Below, piece after piece: positions 27,462 through 36,143 of a stretch of DNA of 64,000 bases (positions are counted from its first letter, which is position 1; every line of letters starts with the position of its first letter). The notes under the pieces were generated by a model, which saw nothing but the letters and a program-made list of their open reading frames with translations, made no database searches and was not told the DNA's origin. Source of the DNA: Paenibacillus sp. ACRRY (GTDB lineage: Bacteria; Bacillota; Bacilli; Paenibacillales; Paenibacillaceae); the NCBI RefSeq assembly GCF_022346995.1, contig NZ_JAKRNM010000014.1, forward strand, positions 1-64,000, written 5' to 3'. Both the position numbers and the translations under genes were made by a program.

Positions 27462-28616
27462 GTGAAGGAAGTTATTTATCTGGATCATGCTGCGACATCA
27501 TGGCCTAAGCCGCCTGCTGTTGGTGAAGCCATGCTGCATGCCCTTGATGTCGCCGGAGCCAACCCGGGCAGAGGCAGTCATCGAATGGCTGTTCAAGCAA
27601 GCCGTGTGCTATTTGACACGAGAAAGGTACTATCCAATCTTTTTGGTATAAGTAATGCCAATGATATTGCACTTGGTTCCAATACGACAGAAGCGTTGAA
27701 TCTTGCAATCCAAGGCAGCTTGCGAGCAGGTGATCATGTCATTGCTACAATGGCGGAGCATAACTCAGTCAGGCGGCCTCTGGAATACATGCGAAGAGTC
27801 CGGAATGTAGAAGTGGATTATGTACCAGTGAATGCTGCAGGTGCTATTGATTTGGTTCATCTGGAACGTTTGTTTCGTCCAAACACTAGATTGGTTGTAT
27901 GTACACATAGTTCCAACCTGCTTGGCAGCATTTTACCTGTTGGCGAAATATCGCTGATCTGTCGTAAACATGGGGCGACATTTCTCGTAGATGCAGCTCA
28001 GAGTGCTGGTATACTGCCAGTGGATGTACAGCAGCTGGGTATCGATCTGTTGGCCTTTCCAGGACATAAGGGCCTTCTCGGTCCACAGGGAACGGGAGGT
28101 CTCTATATCGCTCCGGAACTTGATCTCGAACCGCTTCTTCATGGAGGAACAGGCAGCCAGTCTGAAGCCACTCAGCAGCCACTTGTTCGTCCAGACCGAT
28201 ATGAGGCAGGAACTCCAAATACCGTGGGTATGGCAGGGCTGGCCGCCGGCGTGAGACATGTGATGGGAATGACTCCTGAAGCAATCTATAAGCATGAGTG
28301 GGAACTGACGCAATATATGATGCAAGGGTTATCATCTGTAGCAGGAATTCGGATACTTGGGCCAGAGCTTGGACAACCACGTACCGGGTTGGTATCCTAT
28401 ACAGTAGAGGGATATGATTCAGCCCAGCTAGCTTTTCAACTGGATCGCCGTTATGGGATTGCTGTGCGTTCCGGTTTTCACTGTACTCCTCTTGCTCATG
28501 AATCTGCTGGAACCACATTGAGCGGAGCAGTCAGAGCCAGTGTAGGATATTCAACAACTAGTCAGGAGATAGATACTCTAATTCATGCAGTAAAAGAACT
28601 AACAACACCGCGGTAA
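27462..28616 (+). CDS. Class V aminotransferase, cysteine desulfurase-like
   Basis: This 384-residue PLP enzyme is of the NifS/SufS-like fold. The N-terminus reads YLDHAATSWPKPPAV; the PLP lysine is Lys203 in FPGHKGLLGPQG; a cysteine in RSGFHCTPLAHE (Cys341) is at the position of the desulfurase sulfur-accepting cysteine. This subgroup is often annotated as a cysteine desulfurase family protein, but the true substrate is uncertain. No SufU or IscU partner is adjacent. The GTG start at 27462 follows AAAGGTGG. It is flanked by the parAB terminator and a 186-bp spacer, so it is probably a single-gene unit. Confidence 0.85.
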   Translation: MKEVIYLDHAATSWPKPPAVGEAMLHALDVAGANPGRGSHRMAVQASRVLFDTRKVLSNLFGISNANDIALGSNTTEALNLAIQGSLRAGDHVIATMAEHNSVRRPLEYMRRVRNVEVDYVPVNAAGAIDLVHLERLFRPNTRLVVCTHSSNLLGSILPVGEISLICRKHGATFLVDAAQSAGILPVDVQQLGIDLLAFPGHKGLLGPQGTGGLYIAPELDLEPLLHGGTGSQSEATQQPLVRPDRYEAGTPNTVGMAGLAAGVRHVMGMTPEAIYKHEWELTQYMMQGLSSVAGIRILGPELGQPRTGLVSYTVEGYDSAQLAFQLDRRYGIAVRSGFHCTPLAHESAGTTLSGAVRASVGYSTTSQEIDTLIHAVKELTTPR

Positions 28617-28802
28617 TATGGCGATCGGTATTAAAGGATAGCGGATTAGAGAGATATCTATTAAAATTGGAAAAAAAGTTGATTAGTTACTATAGATAAA
28701 GGGTTTATTATAAGGGGAAGGTCTAACGAATGTAGGATAATTCGTTGGCAAAAGTGGACGGACAGATTAATGAACAAACAAACAGAGGGGTAGTTGCACT
28801 AC

Positions 28803-29303
28803 ATGGCTGAATTAAACGAGCTGATTCTGGAACAGCTGCTATGGATTATTGGCGGAATGGCATTATTATTGGTAATCTTACTGATTGTGAGTATTGCCCA
28901 AGGCGCAAAGTTACGCAAGTTCAAACGGAAATACGAAGCGATGATGGCTGGCAGCGGAGTAGAGGATCTGGAATCGTTGCTGATCAATCTGAAAATTCAG
29001 ATGGACAGCATTGAGGACGAGCACAAATTGCAGACTAGTCAGATCCAGGCAGTCATGCAAAAACTGACCCGCATCCAGGGTAAAGTCGGTGTGAAGCGTT
29101 ATAATGCCTATGGAGAAAGAGGCAGTGATCTGAGTTTCTCCATGGCCATGATTAACGATAATGACGATGGGATGATCCTCACAGGGATCTATAATCGTGA
29201 TGGATCTTATGTGTATGCCAAGCCTCTTAAAGGGGGAGAGTCATCTTATACACTATCCCCTGAAGAGAAGGAAGCAATTACTCTGGCACAGCAAGGAGAG
29301 TAG
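28803..29303 (+). CDS. DUF4446 family membrane-anchored protein
   Basis: A 166-residue protein with one N-terminal membrane segment (about residues 11-32, LLWIIGGMALLLVILLIVSI), then a coiled-coil-prone helix with LESLLINLKIQMDSIEDE, then a globular domain with RYNAYGERGSDLSFSMAMI. This is the DUF4446 pattern common near oriC in Bacillales; no activity is known. ATG 28803 is used (GAGGGG 12 bp upstream); a TTG at 28794 sits too close to that site. The last 26 bases overlap the 3' end of the convergent yyaC. Confidence 0.8.
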   Translation: MAELNELILEQLLWIIGGMALLLVILLIVSIAQGAKLRKFKRKYEAMMAGSGVEDLESLLINLKIQMDSIEDEHKLQTSQIQAVMQKLTRIQGKVGVKRYNAYGERGSDLSFSMAMINDNDDGMILTGIYNRDGSYVYAKPLKGGESSYTLSPEEKEAITLAQQGE

Positions 29304-29883
29304 AGCGTGTATGCCATTCGCGAATGGCTGAGTAAAGACTGCTCGCTATAATTTCAGACATGCGCATGACAAGACTTAGCCGTGTGTTTTGCAAAACAAA
29401 GTATTCCATAAAGCCGCCGACGTTGACGATACCTGTAAGATGGATATCGCCGACCGGCGGTAATTCTTTATTTACACCCGCACCAGGCTTGAGCGGCCCA
29501 TTGACCACCTGAATACAGCCCACACTGGAGGATTGCCCTAGGCAAGCATCAATTCCAATCACATAAGGATTATGATGTGCAGTTCGAATGGTGTTCAGGG
29601 TGTCCTGAAGATTCATCGCATGCACTGGTTCATCCAATGTGCCATAGAGATGAAATAGGGGGCTGTCCCACTTGGCAAGCGAAGAGCCCACCAAAGGACC
29701 AAGACAGTCTCCTGTGGAGCGATCAGTACCAATGCAGACAATGACGACATTTTGCAGAGAATGAGCCTTATAGAGATGAAACATTAAACGATGTATTATG
29801 GCGGAGTGTATGCCTGGGTCGGTATGTGGTATCTTCAAACTGGTCATATCTTGGGACGAATAAGAACGCGAATTGGGATTCAT
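29278..29883 (-). CDS. yyaC: YyaC, spore protease-like protein (DUF1256)
   Basis: A 201-residue protein of the DUF1256/YyaC family, structurally related to the germination protease GPR. The conserved VIVCIGTDRSTGDCLGPLVG stretch begins about residue 40, and VIGIDACLGQ and the KPGAGVNKELPPVGD stretch follow. It is expected to act in sporulation, but its substrate is not established. AAAGGA lies 8 bp before the ATG. It is one of the few minus-strand genes right of the origin, and its 3' end overlaps the convergent DUF4446 gene by 26 bp. Confidence 0.87.
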   Translation of the reverse strand: MNPNSRSYSSQDMTSLKIPHTDPGIHSAIIHRLMFHLYKAHSLQNVVIVCIGTDRSTGDCLGPLVGSSLAKWDSPLFHLYGTLDEPVHAMNLQDTLNTIRTAHHNPYVIGIDACLGQSSSVGCIQVVNGPLKPGAGVNKELPPVGDIHLTGIVNVGGFMEYFVLQNTRLSLVMRMSEIIASSLYSAIREWHTRSTLLAVPE

Positions 29884-30032
29884 AGGATCTATCCTTTCCC
29901 CTTGAGAATGGTAGTAACAGTATATGGAAGGATAGAAGGTTTTATACTTCGTAAGGACAAGCTTTTTCCTAAAGGATTATACTGAGAGGAACAACCGATG
30001 GATGATGCTTGGTAGTCGGAAAGGAGCCGGAT

Positions 30033-30296
30033 ATGGAAGAGTGGATAGATGATTGGATGCTGATTGCCTTTGATTCTACCCAGCAGGCTTTGCGGGCGGA
30101 GATGCTGCTTGAATTTGCTGAGATTGAAATTGATTTGTTTCCTACCCCGAAAGAGATTACGGCAGGCTGTGCCCTCTGTATACAGTTTCCCAAAGAGGAT
30201 CTTGCAAGAGTGCAGCAGATCATTCGGAACGAGTTTGTAGAGATCCGGGGCCTCTATTTCAAAACCGAAGACAGCTATGATAACATACCCATGTAG
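30033..30296 (+). CDS. DUF3343 domain protein (putative Se/S carrier-like)
   Basis: An 87-residue protein starting MEEWIDDWMLIAFDSTQQAL with the DUF3343 pattern: a short beta-alpha fold and the TPKEITAGCALCIQF stretch, where the two cysteines (C-A-L-C) are the likely functional residues. Such proteins are sometimes described as putative selenium/sulfur carriers. The ATG at 30033 has AAGGAG 6 bp upstream; the frame is open further up. It may form an operon with the MscS gene, whose ribosome site overlaps its stop. Confidence 0.75.
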   Translation: MEEWIDDWMLIAFDSTQQALRAEMLLEFAEIEIDLFPTPKEITAGCALCIQFPKEDLARVQQIIRNEFVEIRGLYFKTEDSYDNIPM

Positions 30297-30311
30297 AGGA
30301 GGTTGGAATTG

Positions 30312-31277
30312 ATGCTGCCTTTTAAATTTTTCGCTGCAGCTCTTGCTGAACCGGGTGCAGGGGATGATACTAATACCTTAGAAGGTACTGTTAAAAGTGC
30401 TATTAGCTGGACTGATAAGTTATGGAATTCCGTCACCGATGCGGATATGTGGTTAAACATTCTGTTCAGCTCGATTCGCATTGTTATTATTTTCATTATC
30501 ACCCGTATCGTAATCAAGATTGTGTACCGCATTATTGATCGCAGCCTGGAACGGAAGCAGGAAGGAAAAGTCCGCGTAAACCCGCGCAGGTTTGTCACGG
30601 TAGGTGAATTGCTCAAAAATGCGACCTCCATAACATGTAATTTCATTATGATTCTGTTACTGTTATCAGAGATCAACATACAAGTTGGCCCCCTACTGGC
30701 CAGTGCAGGTGTTCTTGGGCTTGCCATCGGTTTTGGTGCACAGGGACTGGTGAAGGATGTTATTACGGGTTTCTTCATTATATTAGAGGACCAGTTCGCT
30801 GTAGGGGACGTTATTCAGACAGGTACCTACAAAGGAACCGTTGAAGTTATCGGCTTGAGAACAACCAAGCTGGTTAGCTGGCAAGGTGAAGTTCATATTA
30901 TTCCGAATGGTACGATTGCCAGTGTGACAAACTTCTCCATGTCCAATTCGCTTGCTGTGGTGGATATTCCGATGAAGGGTGATCAAACCTTGGATGAATC
31001 TGTTCGTTTGGTCAAACAGGCACTGGCTGGAATTGAAGAACGTGATCTCAACATTGTGAAGGTTCCGGATGTACTGGGTATTCAATCGATGTCCACTTCG
31101 GAGTATGTCGTTCGGATTGTCTCTGAATGTATGCCAAACTCCAGAGCCTCTGTAGAACGCCAAATCCAGAGTGATGTGAAGAAAACCCTGGAGTATCATG
31201 AGATGGGTAAGCTTGCTGCATTAGAACAGGCAGCTGGGCAGGAGAAGGATGAAGGGGATGGTACTGGTGGAGCGTAA
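30312..31277 (+). CDS. Small-conductance mechanosensitive channel (MscS family, YkuT/YggB-like)
   Basis: This 321-residue MscS-type channel opens under osmotic downshock. The N-terminus has an amphipathic or weak first segment and then transmembrane segments including ILFSSIRIVIIFIITRIVIK. The pore helix region LLASAGVLGLAIGFGAQGLVKD is the classical MscS TM3, followed by the beta domain (GTIASVTNFSMSNSL). The ATG at 30312 has AGAGGAGG 9 bp upstream; a TTG 3 bp earlier is possible. The C-terminal 25 residues are Glu/Asp/Gly-rich. The gene overlaps the DUF951 gene by 29 bp. Confidence 0.9.
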   Translation: MLPFKFFAAALAEPGAGDDTNTLEGTVKSAISWTDKLWNSVTDADMWLNILFSSIRIVIIFIITRIVIKIVYRIIDRSLERKQEGKVRVNPRRFVTVGELLKNATSITCNFIMILLLLSEINIQVGPLLASAGVLGLAIGFGAQGLVKDVITGFFIILEDQFAVGDVIQTGTYKGTVEVIGLRTTKLVSWQGEVHIIPNGTIASVTNFSMSNSLAVVDIPMKGDQTLDESVRLVKQALAGIEERDLNIVKVPDVLGIQSMSTSEYVVRIVSECMPNSRASVERQIQSDVKKTLEYHEMGKLAALEQAAGQEKDEGDGTGGA

Positions 31278-31476
31278 AAGTTTCCAGCTTGGAGACATTG
31301 TACAGATGAAGAAGCAGCATCCCTGTGGAAGTAATGAGATGGAGATTATTCGGATGGGGATGGATATTCGAATTAAATGTGTGGGCTGCAAACATAGTGT
31401 ACTAATTCCAAGAGCGAAGTTTGAAAAAAACATGAAAAAGGTACTTCGCTCGGCAGAAGATGCTGCGGAATCTTAA
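31249..31476 (+). CDS. DUF951 zinc-ribbon-like small protein
   Basis: A 75-residue protein of the DUF951 family: FQLGDIVQMKKQHPCGSNEM, then IRIKCVGCKHSVLIPRAKFEK. The cysteines (HPCG and KCVGC) could bind metal. Function is unknown, but the gene accompanies mscS near oriC in many Firmicutes. Starts at 31249 or 31258 are both possible, with GGAGAAGG just ahead. The coding region begins inside the mscS 3' end, implying translational coupling. Confidence 0.85.
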   Translation: MKGMVLVERKSFQLGDIVQMKKQHPCGSNEMEIIRMGMDIRIKCVGCKHSVLIPRAKFEKNMKKVLRSAEDAAES

Positions 31477-31577
31477 ATGAAAGTCTGCGGCAAAATGCGT
31501 ACCATAATAACGTTTTCATGAAGTGCAGCAAAGATGTTGCGTTCTGTAAATGATCATGCTATAATCAGTATTGCTGC

Positions 31578-31668
31578 GGAAAGGTACCCAAGAGGCCCAA
31601 GGGGGCTGACTCGAAATCAGCTAGGCGTGTCACAGCGTGCGTGGGTTCGAATCCCACCCTTTCCGCCA
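31578..31668 (+). tRNA. tRNA-Ser (anticodon CGA)
   Basis: The acceptor stem pairs GGAAAGG (31578-31584) with CCTTTCC (31658-31664), followed by discriminator G and an encoded CCA. The anticodon stem GCTGA/TCAGC encloses CTCGAAA, giving anticodon CGA for UCG codons. A long variable arm (AGGCGTGTCACAGCGTGCG region) and the T-loop GGTTCGAATCC are typical of tRNA-Ser. It is a solitary tRNA gene between DUF951 and the yjzC-like gene. Confidence 0.97.
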
Positions 31669-31734
31669 CTTACAGCATTTGTGCAATGACATTTTAATGA
31701 ACTCAGTTACATTGAATTTTATAAAGCGATTGGT

Positions 31735-31758
31735 CCTTCCTGAGTGGAAGGTTTTTTT
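31735..31758 (+). terminator. Terminator after tRNA-Ser
   Basis: CCTTCC (31735-31740) pairs with GGAAGG (31746-31751) around TGAGT, followed by seven T. It ends the rightward tRNA transcript. Confidence 0.85.
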
Positions 31759-31800
31759 ATTTTTCTGAGACAACAACAATAAAGTTTAATGACACAAAAC

Positions 31801-31823
31801 AAAAGAGCCCCGAAGGGCTCCTT
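31801..31823 (-). terminator. Terminator facing left, probably for the yjzC-like gene
   Basis: GAGCCC and GGGCTC (31805-31820) form a short hairpin. On the minus strand it is followed by TTTTGTTTT. It lies about 255 bp after the yjzC-like stop. The segment 31824-32076 between them shows no convincing gene. Confidence 0.6.
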
Positions 31824-32076
31824 GTAGGCGATACATCGGTTAGTTAGGAAACAATCGGTCGTAAGATCAGAAACTTGGCGTACTGCTCATGCAATACTCG
31901 TGCTCAGACGAAGGGCCTTACACACTACCACTTGCTTCTTAGATTACGTGATGAATCTCCAACATTACACGATCGGCTGCGTTGTCCAACGGAACCACAC
32001 CTCTCTCGTGTACCGCCTGATTGTATTATGTGCATTATTACGTTTTATATACATGTGTTATATAAAATAATATTTT

Positions 32077-32271
32077 TTAATGAACACGAGCTTTCGTTAA
32101 TCTCTTCCACTTCCGGTTTTGGTTGCTCGTTTCAGGGAAGGATTCCCCCTTTTTAAGGGTTATCCGTTTAGGATTCTGAATTTCGGTATGGAAGCTTTTT
32201 TCTCCGACTTCCGTGTACTCTCCATCATTCGGTGCTTTGTCACCTTTTTCAAACTCGGTTTGTTCACCCAT
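32077..32271 (-). CDS. yjzC: YjzC-like small protein
   Basis: A 64-residue hydrophilic protein starting MGEQTEFEKGDKAPNDGEYTE, with GEKSFHTEIQNPKRI and LKKGESFPETSNQNRKW further on. The KPGxKAPNNGxYxEIGE and FPxTxNxNRxW pattern is that of the Bacillus YjzC family, small proteins of unknown function often linked to the spore or forespore. An AAGGAGG site lies 8 bp before the ATG. It is transcribed opposite to the neighbouring rpsF operon and against replication. Confidence 0.75.
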   Translation of the reverse strand: MGEQTEFEKGDKAPNDGEYTEVGEKSFHTEIQNPKRITLKKGESFPETSNQNRKWKRLTKARVH

Positions 32272-32471
32272 GGTAAGACCTCCTTAGATGTTTTTCTTAT
32301 TATTACATCCATAGTGTGCTCCAGAACTCGAATGAACATGTGCCAATACAAACAGGGAACGTTTGCTTGCATTGCTGTCTTATTTTTGTTATATTAATAT
32401 AGTTCGAGTTTGTGCTCGTTCCTTGCTCTCAACCTAGATTGAGGGCCAGAGTCCATAAGGAGGTGAAAATT

Positions 32472-32765
32472 ATGCGCAAATATGAAGTGATGTACATTAT
32501 TCGTCCTGACGTTGAGCAAGAAGTTGTTCAAGCTACAGTCGATAAATTCCAAGGCATCATCTCCAACGGCGGTGGTGAAGTTACAGCTCACGACGTTATG
32601 GGTAAACGCCGTCTTGCGTATGAGATCAAGAAATTCCGTGATGGTGTTTATGTTCTGGTACACTTCACTGCTGAACCAGCAGTAGTTACTGAGCTTGAGC
32701 GTCTCATGAAGATTTCTGACGAAGTAATTCGTTATCTCATTACGAACGATGTTAAGTCTGCCTAA
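32472..32765 (+). CDS. rpsF: 30S ribosomal protein S6
   Basis: The 97-residue S6 protein, starting MRKYEVMYIIRPDVEQE. It binds S18 in the platform of the 30S subunit. AAGGAGGTG lies 7 bp before the ATG at 32472; the frame is open 60 bp further up without homology. It leads the rpsF-ssb-rpsR operon. The leader just upstream has a short hairpin (CTCAA/TTGAG at about 32428-32444) that could be part of an S6:S18 autoregulatory structure, but the diagnostic features are not clear to me. Confidence 0.97.
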   Translation: MRKYEVMYIIRPDVEQEVVQATVDKFQGIISNGGGEVTAHDVMGKRRLAYEIKKFRDGVYVLVHFTAEPAVVTELERLMKISDEVIRYLITNDVKSA

Positions 32766-32814
32766 GACAACTCGTGATTAACGCACCAATTACGCTCTGA
32801 AGGAGGGGATTACA

Positions 32815-33300
32815 TTGTTGAACCGTGTCATTCTGATCGGCCGGTTAACCCGGGATCCTGAGTTGCGTTACACTCCAGCAGGAGTAGCAGTTACGCAATT
32901 TACTTTGGCGGTGGACAGACCGTTTACAAGCCAAGGGGGAGAGCGGGAAGCGGATTTCATTCCGGTCGTTACCTGGAGACAGCTTGCTGAGACTTGTGCA
33001 AACTATTTGCGCAAAGGACGCCTAGCTGCAGTCGAAGGACGCATTCAAGTACGGAACTACGAGAATAACGAAGGAAAACGTGTATACGTGACCGAAGTCA
33101 TTGCCGATAATGTCCGTTTCTTGGAGTCAGCTAACCGTGATAATAACGGTGGCGGCGGTGGGCAACCGATGCGTGAAGAGCCTTCTTATGGAGGCGGCGG
33201 ACGCGCGAACAATAACAATAATTCGCGTAGCAACAATCAGGATCCTTTTTCCGATGACGGAAAACCGATTGATATATCGGATGATGATTTGCCATTTTAA
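32815..33300 (+). CDS. ssb: Single-stranded DNA-binding protein
   Basis: A 161-residue SSB with the OB fold (MLNRVILIGRLTRDPELRYT to about residue 105), a Gly/Asn-rich flexible linker, and the acidic partner-binding tip DDDLPF at the C-terminus. It protects single strands during replication and repair. The start is the first of two adjacent TTG codons (32815), giving the family's MLNRV start, after GGAGGGG. Located between rpsF and rpsR as in B. subtilis. Confidence 0.97.
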   Translation: MLNRVILIGRLTRDPELRYTPAGVAVTQFTLAVDRPFTSQGGEREADFIPVVTWRQLAETCANYLRKGRLAAVEGRIQVRNYENNEGKRVYVTEVIADNVRFLESANRDNNGGGGGQPMREEPSYGGGGRANNNNNSRSNNQDPFSDDGKPIDISDDDLPF

Positions 33301-33354
33301 CGTGAACCGACACTCTAGAGTGATTGGCTTAACGATAGGAAAGGACTGAAAAGC

Positions 33355-33627
33355 ATGAGCTTCAAGCAAAGAGAAGGCGGAGACAACGATAAAAGACCGG
33401 CTCGCCGTGGCGGCCGTAACAAACGTCGTAAAGTGTGCTTCTTCACAGCTAACAAAATTACTCACATCGATTATAAAGATACGGACTTGCTTCGTAAATT
33501 TATCAGCGAACGTGGAAAAATTTTGCCACGCCGTGTAACAGGTACTAGCGCTAAATATCAACGCATGCTGACGATCGCGATCAAACGCTCCCGTCAAATC
33601 GCATTGCTGCCATACACAACTGAGTAG
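33355..33627 (+). CDS. rpsR: 30S ribosomal protein S18
   Basis: A 90-residue S18 with the conserved core KVCFFTANKITHIDYKD and RRVTGTSAKYQRMLT. The N-terminal 20 residues are basic and Arg/Gly-rich, slightly longer than in B. subtilis S18. It forms a heterodimer with S6 from the same operon. A strong terminator follows. Confidence 0.97.
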   Translation: MSFKQREGGDNDKRPARRGGRNKRRKVCFFTANKITHIDYKDTDLLRKFISERGKILPRRVTGTSAKYQRMLTIAIKRSRQIALLPYTTE

Positions 33628-33648
33628 TCTTACTCAGCTTGCATACGA

Positions 33649-33678
33649 AGCAGCCGGCTTATAGCCGGCTGCTTTTTT
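33649..33678 (+). terminator. Terminator of the rpsF-ssb-rpsR operon
   Basis: AGCAGCCGGCT (33649-33659) pairs perfectly with AGCCGGCTGCT (33663-33673) around TAT, followed by a T-run. Confidence 0.95.
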
Positions 33679-33823
33679 GTGTTTTGAAAAGAACGGGAAC
33701 CTCCTGGTCGAATGGATCGTAGAGAAGTAATTGGAATGCAAATGATTTATAATAGAATAGATTATGATTTTGAGTAAGTAATCCGTATTCCAGTTATGAC
33801 AGATCAAAACATCAGGAGTGCAT

Positions 33824-34414
33824 ATGAAGAAAATGAGGAAAAAAAGGCAGCAGAAGCAAAAGAAAAGTTTGCGTCTTTGGCTAATAGCTACGCTGCTGAT
33901 TTCAGTTTTATATCTGTGGCTGCAACAGAAAGAGGATACTTACGAAATCTGGCCAGATTATACGAGAGAGGTTGCACCAATCACAGGGCTCCATCCTATC
34001 GTGGCAGAGAGTGAGCAGATACTGGTACGTAAAGCAGCCCGCCGTGGTATAGATATTGTTATCACCCATGGTTATCGAAGTATAGAAGAGCAGGATGAGC
34101 TATTTAATCAAGGTCGCTCCACAACTGGGAATATCGTTACGAATGCCAGGGGTGGGGAGTCTTATCATAATTATGGACTGGCTATAGATTTTGCACTTCG
34201 AACGCCCGATGGTGATGTAGTATGGGATATGGAGCGTGATGATAACGGCAATGGACAAGCAGACTGGATGGAAGTTGTCGATCTGGCCAAGGAGTTAGGA
34301 TTTACATGGGGAGGTGACTGGGCTAACTTTCCGGATTATCCTCACCTGCAGATGGATTTTGGCTTAAGCATCAATGATTTAAAACGTGGCAAACGCCCGC
34401 CAGATTCACCATAA
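33824..34414 (+). CDS. M15-family peptidase, membrane-anchored (CwlK/VanY-like)
   Basis: A 196-residue protein with a very basic N-terminus (KKMRKKRQQKQKK) and one membrane segment (LWLIATLLISVLYLWL), followed by an extracellular M15 zinc peptidase domain. The zinc ligands and catalytic region lie in GGESYHNYGLAIDFAL and in the C-terminal YPHLQMDFG. Family members cleave peptidoglycan stem peptides (L-Ala-D-Glu or D-Ala-D-Ala bonds); which bond is cut here cannot be told. ATG 33824 follows AGGAG at 5 bp; the frame extends to a GTG 6 bp upstream. Confidence 0.85.
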   Translation: MKKMRKKRQQKQKKSLRLWLIATLLISVLYLWLQQKEDTYEIWPDYTREVAPITGLHPIVAESEQILVRKAARRGIDIVITHGYRSIEEQDELFNQGRSTTGNIVTNARGGESYHNYGLAIDFALRTPDGDVVWDMERDDNGNGQADWMEVVDLAKELGFTWGGDWANFPDYPHLQMDFGLSINDLKRGKRPPDSP

Positions 34415-34457
34415 GGACTGTAATTAAAATACATTATAATGTATAAATATCGGGAAT

Positions 34458-34483
34458 GCCTTGCATTTTGCAGGGCTTTTTTC
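34458..34483 (+). terminator. Terminator after the M15 peptidase gene
   Basis: GCCTTGCA (34458-34465) pairs with TGCAGGGC (34469-34476), with one G-T pair, followed by TTTTTT. Confidence 0.85.
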
Positions 34484-35140
34484 ATTCTTTTGTAAAAAAA
34501 ATGATAAAAGATTACAATTAGTCCTTTACAGCAGCAAATAAATAAAACTATACTATAATAACTAGAATTTTAACACAGACTTAATGAATAGCATAAATAT
34601 AATCGCATAGGCATAAATTTGCTAAAAATACAGCTGACATAGAGTAATCAAATTAAATTGTATATTTACCACAAACCTAACATATATATTTCAAAACAAA
34701 AGTATACCGACATGTAATTATATAATTTATGTAAAGTACATGTTATATATTTTAAAAATTTCACTCTCCTACTTAAGAACCTCTCGCAAAATAAGTCGAA
34801 ATAGTATCGAAATCCCCTTGATATGTACCTTAAAAATATAACTAATACCCAAAACTATGATATAAAAACATTTATACCAAAAATCTCAAAATAATCATTG
34901 ACGTCACCTAAATTTACACGTATGATTACATTAATTATTTTCGTGTATAATCCCGCTAGGAATTATCAACATTAATTGACCAATGGTCTAAACAGCAATG
35001 TCGAAACTCGTTTCTCCTAATGAATTAGTATTTTGTATAAACTTTTGTTCGTCTTCTTCAAGAACATGGAAATATACAGTGGATGCATTCTTATATATAT
35101 GAATACAGTCTGCAGAAATTTTGGGGTTAGGGTGATTGAT
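34484..35140. other. Very AT-rich spacer upstream of the oligopeptide operon
   Basis: About 650 bp with strikingly low GC relative to the rest of the window and no convincing gene. It contains a consensus -10 TATAAT (34946-34951) without a clear -35, which may serve the opp operon, leaving a leader of about 180 nt. The composition suggests a recombination or transfer boundary or a heavily regulated promoter region. Confidence 0.5.
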
Positions 35141-36139
35141 TTGAACACAGAGCTATTGGAAGTCAGAAATCTAACTACATCATTCAGAATTGAAGATGAC
35201 TATTATGCAGCAGTTGATCACGTTAACCTCACGGTTAAGAAGAACGAAGTACTAGCAATTGTAGGAGAATCAGGATCAGGCAAAAGTGCATTCGCATTTT
35301 CAATTATGGGTCTTCACAACAAAGCCAAAATTGATGGCCAGATTCTATATAAAGGACAGGATATTGCGAATATCCCTCCTAACAAATTAAACAAGCTCCG
35401 CGGTAAAGAGATGGGAATGATCTTTCAGGACCCACTTTCCGCATTAAATCCTCTGATGATTATTGGTGACCAGATCGATGAGATTCTGACACTACATCAA
35501 CCTAAAATGTCTTCTAAAGATAAGAAAGACAAGGTTATTGATCTGCTTAACCAAGTAGGGATTCCACGTCCCGAACAGATTTATAAGCAGTATCCCCACG
35601 AACTATCTGGCGGTATGAGGCAGCGGGTTGTTATCGCAATTGCCATTGCGAATAAACCGGAACTGCTGATTGCCGATGAGCCTACAACAGCACTTGACGT
35701 TACGATTCAGCTGCAGATTCTTGAACTTATCCGAGATTTGAAGAACGAGATTAATGCCGGCATCATCCTGATTACGCATGATCTTGGGGTGGTTGCTGAG
35801 ATGGCGGATCGCGTTGCCGTTATGTACGCCGGTGAAATCGTTGAGATTGCAGATATCTATACGTTAATGACTAATGCGAAGCATCCATACACAAGATCTC
35901 TATTGAACTCTATTCCTACGATTACCGAAGAAAAATCAAAGCTTCATGTCATTCAAGGCATTGTACCTTCATTAAAGAATCTTCCTCGCAAAGGGTGCCG
36001 CTTCAAGGCCCGAATCCCATGGATCAGTGATTCGGCCCATGAAGAGAACCCGCAGATGCATGAAATTGCTCCAGGTCACTTTGTACGTTGCACCTGTTAC
36101 CAGCACTTTCATTTCCCTGATCAAGCTGAGGAGGAATAA
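35141..36139 (+). CDS. Oligopeptide ABC transporter ATP-binding protein (OppD/AppD-like)
   Basis: A 332-residue ABC ATPase: Walker A GESGSGKS, Q-loop FQDPLSALNP, signature ELSGGMRQR, Walker B LLIADEPTTALD. The C-terminal oligopeptide/dipeptide extension after the ATPase domain ends with VRCTCYQHFHFPD. The TTG start at 35141 is chosen because AGGGTGA sits 5 bp upstream and the protein then begins MNTELLEVRNL; longer in-frame starts reach 35033. It is the first of five genes (D, F, B, C, A), all within 4-20 bp of each other. Confidence 0.92.
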   Translation: MNTELLEVRNLTTSFRIEDDYYAAVDHVNLTVKKNEVLAIVGESGSGKSAFAFSIMGLHNKAKIDGQILYKGQDIANIPPNKLNKLRGKEMGMIFQDPLSALNPLMIIGDQIDEILTLHQPKMSSKDKKDKVIDLLNQVGIPRPEQIYKQYPHELSGGMRQRVVIAIAIANKPELLIADEPTTALDVTIQLQILELIRDLKNEINAGIILITHDLGVVAEMADRVAVMYAGEIVEIADIYTLMTNAKHPYTRSLLNSIPTITEEKSKLHVIQGIVPSLKNLPRKGCRFKARIPWISDSAHEENPQMHEIAPGHFVRCTCYQHFHFPDQAEEE

Positions 36140-36143
36140 CATA

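Noticed and set aside
31875..32076. Possible gene remnant right of the leftward terminator
   Set aside because: A minus-strand stretch reads AVHERGVVPLDNAADRV, which looks protein-like, but it has no start and is closed by stops within about 28 codons; the plus-strand frame has no ribosome site. Not enough to call a pseudogene.
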